A stretch of DNA of 8,175 bases. Source: Clostridiales bacterium UBA4653. Lineage in GTDB: Bacteria > Bacillota > Clostridia > Oscillospirales > CAG-272. The stretch covers positions 1 to 8,175 of the forward strand of contig DHMB01000020.1 of NCBI GenBank assembly GCA_002405565.1, read 5' to 3'. The position numbers and the translations under genes are program-made. Position 1 is the stretch's first letter; each line of letters opens with the position of its first letter. The notes beneath the pieces were generated by a model. The model saw only the letters and a program-made list of their open reading frames with translations, searched no databases and was not told the origin of the DNA. Positions 5,602 to 8,175 of this stretch are shown here, one piece after another.

Positions 5602-6471
5602 ATGACGGAAGAAATATACGGCGACGTGTTGTTTCTGATAAACTTCTCAATGGACTTTCTCTCGCTTTTCATAACGGGGAAAATCATGCACCTGAAAATG
5701 AACAAATGGCGACTGCTCGCCTCGGCGACATTCGGCGGGGTTTACGGCGTTGCTTCGCTCTTTTTCCCGTTTGACGGGGTGCTCCTCGTGCTTGCAAACG
5801 TCGCCTGCGCGCTACTTATGTGCCTTGCGGCGTTTCACAGGAAAAAATGTATGCCCGCGACGCTTGTCTCGTGCCTGCTGTTTTACGGCGTCGGGATGCT
5901 TCTCGGCGGGGTGATGACTGCGATATATTCGCGGCTCGGAAGGTACACGGGGTATATCTCGATAGGCGGTAGCATTGCAACGGTTTTCGGCGATATACCG
6001 ATATGGGCTTTCGGTCTTGCGGCGGGAGCCGCCGCGCTTGTGACGTATATCTGCGGGCGTGTCATATCAAGAAAAAGCTCGGCGGAAAATGTGCGCGTGA
6101 CGGTTGGCTGCGGAGGACGTAGGGCGGATATAAATTGCCTTGTCGACAGCGGTAACCTTCTTGCGGAACCGATTACGGGAACGCCGGTCATATTTCTGAA
6201 AAGTGACGTCGCAGCCGGTGTTTTTCCTTCGGAAATGCTTTCCGCCATGAAGGAAAAGGGTATTTGCGCGAGCATTGAAACAATGAAAAGACTTCGTTTT
6301 GTGCCGTCGGTCTCGGTGAACGGGGAGGGGAGTGTCACGGCGGCGGTGCCCGATTTCTGCTATATTGAGACCGCGCGTGGCGTGCTTGCTAAAAAGGCGC
6401 TTATCGCCGTTGATTTTTCGGGCTGCGACTTCGGCGGAACGGACGGTATCGTTCCGAGAATACTTATATAA
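5602..6471 (+). CDS. spoIIGA: Sporulation sigma-E processing aspartic peptidase SpoIIGA
   Basis: A membrane-embedded aspartic protease of 289 residues that removes the pro-peptide of SigE at the sporulation septum after a signal from the forespore (SpoIIR in B. subtilis). The N-terminal half holds about five hydrophobic segments (roughly residues 7-27, 36-55, 59-77, 87-110 and 124-150). The C-terminal cytoplasmic half carries the single catalytic motif CLVDSGN with D182 (B. subtilis uses D183), followed by the family stretch LLAEPITGTPVIFL. A single DSG per chain implies a dimer at the active site, as proposed for the family. The ATG at 5602 follows AGGGGG (5588-5593) at 8 bases. It is directly upstream of sigE, its substrate gene, with 17 bases between them. 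Expression is probably limited to sporulation by the promoter described above. Confidence 0.95.
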   Translation: MTEEIYGDVLFLINFSMDFLSLFITGKIMHLKMNKWRLLASATFGGVYGVASLFFPFDGVLLVLANVACALLMCLAAFHRKKCMPATLVSCLLFYGVGMLLGGVMTAIYSRLGRYTGYISIGGSIATVFGDIPIWAFGLAAGAAALVTYICGRVISRKSSAENVRVTVGCGGRRADINCLVDSGNLLAEPITGTPVIFLKSDVAAGVFPSEMLSAMKEKGICASIETMKRLRFVPSVSVNGEGSVTAAVPDFCYIETARGVLAKKALIAVDFSGCDFGGTDGIVPRILI

Positions 6472-6488
6472 AAAGGGGTGGAGAGAAT

Positions 6489-7208
6489 ATGTTTTTCACG
6501 AAGATCATATCATGGATAAAATCGGCGTTTCAAAGGCTTCTGCGCAAGCTCGGACTGTCGCGCGAGGTGCATTACATAGGCGGGACGGAAATGCTTCCTC
6601 CTCCGCTTTCGGCGGAAGAGGAAAGCGATATTCTTTCCCGCCTCGACGAGGACGAAAGCCTGCGTCGGGTGCTCGTCGAAAGAAACCTGCGACTTGTTGT
6701 ATATATAGCGCGGAAGTTTGAAAACACGGGCGTCGGGCTTGAAGATCTCATATCAATCGGCACGATCGGACTGATAAAGGCGGCAAACACCTTCCGTGCG
6801 GACAAAAACATAAAGCTGGCGACGTATGCGTCACGGTGCATAGAGAACGAGATACTTATGTATATAAGGAAGAATCAGAATCTGCGCCTTGAACTGTCCC
6901 TTGAAGCGCCGCTCAGCTCCGACTGGGACGGAAACGAGCTGATCCTCTCCGATGTGCTCGGAAGCGACGAGGAAAACGTCGGCAAACGTCTTGAAGACGA
7001 GGAGGAAAAGAGCGCGATCGCGGAGGCTGTTGCGCTTCTCGGCGAGCGGGAAAGGGAAATAATAGAACTGAGGTTCGGGCTCGGCGGCAGGCGGGAAATG
7101 ACGCAGAAGGAGGTCGCCGATATGCTCGGGATATCGCAATCTTACATATCAAGGCTTGAAAAAAAGACGATAAACCGCCTAAAAGAGCAGATTGAGAGCA
7201 AAATCTGA
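6489..7208 (+). CDS. sigE: RNA polymerase sporulation sigma factor SigE (pro-sigma-E)
   Basis: The early mother-cell sigma factor, made as an inactive precursor of 239 residues. Residues 1 to about 28 are a basic, amphipathic pro-sequence (KIISWIKSAFQRLLRKLGL) for membrane association; the junction REVHYIGG matches DEVYYIGG of B. subtilis pro-SigE, with E26 in the place of the processing-critical glutamate. Region 2 runs from about 65 to 130 (RNLRLVVYIARKFENTG, EDLISIGTIGLIKA, IKLATYASRCIENEI), and region 4 from about 180 to 235, with the -35-reading helix-turn-helix TQKEVADMLGISQSYISRLE at 205-224. The family stretch DWDGNELILSDVLG is at 145-158. A GGAG-containing ribosome binding site at 6480-6483 precedes the ATG. 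It is co-transcribed with spoIIGA. The forespore sigma gene sigG, often found next, is absent; rpmE follows instead. Confidence 0.97.
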   Translation: MFFTKIISWIKSAFQRLLRKLGLSREVHYIGGTEMLPPPLSAEEESDILSRLDEDESLRRVLVERNLRLVVYIARKFENTGVGLEDLISIGTIGLIKAANTFRADKNIKLATYASRCIENEILMYIRKNQNLRLELSLEAPLSSDWDGNELILSDVLGSDEENVGKRLEDEEEKSAIAEAVALLGEREREIIELRFGLGGRREMTQKEVADMLGISQSYISRLEKKTINRLKEQIESKI

Positions 7209-7234
7209 AAAAAATCCGAAAAAAATCAAAAAAA
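7208..7234 (+). promoter_or_regulatory. Three A7 tracts upstream of the rpmE promoter (UP-element-like)
   Basis: Seven-base A tracts lie at 7208-7214, 7219-7225 and 7228-7234, with centres 11 and 9 bases apart, close to one helical turn. They stand directly upstream of the -35 at 7238. Such phased tracts bend DNA and act as UP elements that bind the RNA polymerase alpha subunit, which would raise rpmE transcription. Confidence 0.6.
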
Positions 7235-7237
7235 CAC

Positions 7238-7266
7238 TTGCAAAAGTCTGCGGAGTGTGATATATT
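7238..7266 (+). promoter_or_regulatory. Sigma-A promoter of rpmE
   Basis: TTGCAA (7238-7243) and TATATT (7261-7266) are 17 bases apart, with TG at 7258-7259 giving an extended -10. Initiation near 7273 would give a leader of about 30 bases. The promoter starts 30 bases after the sigE stop with no terminator between, so some sigE transcripts may run into rpmE. Confidence 0.8.
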
Positions 7267-7304
7267 GAATAAGCTATGAATTTAGAAAGGGAGAAGGTGT
7301 GAAC

Positions 7305-7508
7305 ATGAAAGAGGGAATCCATCCTAAGTACGTTGATGCAACCGTCAGATGTGCTTGCGGCGAAGTCATTCAGACAAAATCGACTAAGGGCGATTTCAAA
7401 GTTGAAATTTGCTCAAAATGCCATCCTTTCTATACCGGAAAACAGAAATTCGTTGACTCCGGCGGGCGTGTCGATAAGTTCAAAAAACGTCTTGAAGGAA
7501 AGAAATAA
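7305..7508 (+). CDS. rpmE: 50S ribosomal protein L31, zinc-binding (C+) type
   Basis: A 67-residue ribosomal protein of the large subunit, located near the central protuberance where it helps bridge the two subunits. It starts MKEGIHPKY as is usual for the family. The zinc-binding cysteines are present as C-x-C in RCACGEV (C16 and C18) and C-x-x-C in EICSKCHPF (C37 and C40), so this is the C+ form that binds one zinc. The tail ends in a lysine-rich stretch, and TGKQKFVD is a family motif. The ATG at 7305 is chosen over the GTG at 7299, since GAAGG (7293-7297) lies 7 bases before it and homologues begin MK. It has its own promoter with upstream A tracts and a terminator-like hairpin after it. 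Confidence 0.96.
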   Translation: MKEGIHPKYVDATVRCACGEVIQTKSTKGDFKVEICSKCHPFYTGKQKFVDSGGRVDKFKKRLEGKK

Positions 7509-7529
7509 TCGGGTTAATGACTTTGATTT

Positions 7530-7576
7530 GGCGGGGAAACGCGCGGCGATCGACCGTGCGCGCACCCGCCTTTTTT
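7530..7576 (+). terminator. Terminator-like hairpin between rpmE and hflX
   Basis: GGCGGG (7530-7535) pairs with CCCGCC (7565-7570) and six T residues follow (7571-7576). Inside, GCGCGG and CCGTGC form a second 6-bp helix with one G-U pair, around the loop CGATCGA, separated from the outer stem by an internal loop. It should end most rpmE transcripts. It lies only 22 bases before hflX, which has no visible promoter. Confidence 0.85.
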
Positions 7577-7598
7577 CTGCTTTCTGAAAGGAGATTAT

Positions 7599-8175
7599 AT
7601 GGAAAATCTTATTGATAAGGAAACTATAACGAACGTTGCGCTTGTGGGCGTTTTTCTCCCCGATGACGACGAAAGAAACTTTGAAGCGTCGCTCTGCGAG
7701 CTTGAAAGGCTGACGGAAACGGCGGGCGGAAAGGTTGTCGTAAAGCTGACGCAGAACAGGGAAAACCCCGAGCCGAGGACATATATCGGTCAGGGAAAGG
7801 TTGAGGAGCTGAAAGAGCTCTGCGCAAACAACGACGTTGACACCGTCATTTTCGACTGCGAGCTTTCGCCGTCACAGATAAAAAATCTTGAAGACGATAC
7901 CGACCTGCGTGTGATAGACAGGAGCATGCTCATTCTTGACATTTTCGCCCTTCATGCCGTCAGCGGCGAGGGAAAATTGCAGGTCGAGCTTGCACAGCTG
8001 AAATATACCGTTCCGCGACTAACCGGCAAAGGCAGCGAGCTTTCAAGGCTCGGCGGCGGTATCGGCACGAGGGGCCCCGGCGAATCAAAGCTGGAAACCG
8101 ACCGAAGACACGTCAGACGTCGTATTGACGCATTGCGCGAGCAGATTGAACGTCTTGAGAAGAACAGAACGACGC
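7599..8175 (+). CDS. hflX: GTPase HflX, N-terminal part (cut by window edge)
   Basis: The first 192 codons of the ribosome-associated GTPase HflX, a translational GTPase that binds 50S or 70S particles and rescues or splits stalled ribosomes, notably after heat or antibiotic stress in studied bacteria. Visible family marks are RTYIGQGKVEEL at about 60-71, FDCELSPSQIKNLE near 86-99, the segment VIDRSMLILDIFALHA, then GKLQVELAQLKYTVPRL, and the glycine-rich LSRLGGGIGTRGPGESKLE at 148-166 that leads into the helical linker. The G domain itself lies beyond the right edge, so its motifs cannot be checked. The ATG at 7599 follows AAAGGAG (7587-7593) at 5 bases, an excellent ribosome binding site. 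With 22 bases after the rpmE hairpin, it probably depends on read-through or an unrecognised upstream promoter. Confidence 0.96.
   Translation, partial: MENLIDKETITNVALVGVFLPDDDERNFEASLCELERLTETAGGKVVVKLTQNRENPEPRTYIGQGKVEELKELCANNDVDTVIFDCELSPSQIKNLEDDTDLRVIDRSMLILDIFALHAVSGEGKLQVELAQLKYTVPRLTGKGSELSRLGGGIGTRGPGESKLETDRRHVRRRIDALREQIERLEKNRTT

Noticed and set aside
7234..7258. Inverted repeat ACACT...AGTGT around the rpmE promoter, possible operator
   Set aside because: The arms are only 5 bp with a 15-base gap and no recognised zinc- or stress-regulator consensus. The C+ type rpmE is usually the housekeeping copy.
7299..7304. GTG at 7299 as the rpmE start
   Set aside because: It would add two residues (MN) before the conserved MKEGIHP start. 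The ATG at 7305 has better spacing from GAAGG, though AGGGAG at 7288-7293 could serve the GTG at a tight distance.

Overview
The window reads as chromosomal DNA from an endospore-forming Clostridia-type Firmicute with a middling to fairly high GC content, possibly an Oscillospirales-like gut lineage. This rests on the adjacent spoIIGA-sigE pair (the mother-cell sporulation sigma factor and its processing protease), a C+ type ribosomal protein L31, strong AAGGAG-type ribosome binding sites and sigma-A promoters. The genus cannot be fixed from the sequence alone. I see no phage, transposon, CRISPR or defence genes; this is mainly housekeeping and sporulation sequence, and I found no convincing new multi-gene system.

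Layout. Positions 1-527: a small ferritin-like diiron protein, probably starting at an unusual TTG. 555-1498: a ten-helix DMT/EamA-type transporter behind a near-ideal sigma-A promoter whose spacer holds a perfect 14-bp palindrome, which suggests repressor control. 1636-1898: a minus-strand tRNA unit, tRNA-Thr(CGT) then tRNA-Gly(CCC), with its own promoter, a terminator-like hairpin between the tRNAs and another after them. 1937-5485: an apparent plus-strand operon of rsmA/ksgA (16S rRNA dimethyltransferase), murD (peptidoglycan precursor ligase, 4-base overlap with ksgA) and a PLP enzyme of the YnbB/'aluminium resistance' family, closed by a strong terminator at 5491-5525. 5540-7208: spoIIGA and sigE, preceded by a promoter whose -35 and -10 elements are 22 bp apart with a Spo0A-box-like site over the -35, the layout known for the Bacillus subtilis spoIIG promoter. 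7208-7576: rpmE (L31) with an A-tract-rich promoter and a terminator-like hairpin. 7599 to the right edge: the N-terminal part of the GTPase HflX, with almost no room for a promoter of its own.

How the genes work together. SpoIIGA and pro-SigE form one developmental module: SpoIIGA removes the SigE pro-peptide at the septal membrane. RsmA, L31, HflX and the tRNAs serve ribosome function, and MurD serves wall synthesis. The ynbB-like gene and hflX are direct neighbours in B. subtilis (ynbB and ynbA); here they lie about 2.1 kb apart with spoIIGA-sigE-rpmE between them. The items most worth a second look are the spoIIG-like promoter, the palindromic operator before the transporter, a C at T-loop position 55 of the tRNA-Gly gene, and the two terminator-like hairpins that stand just upstream of genes with no visible promoter.
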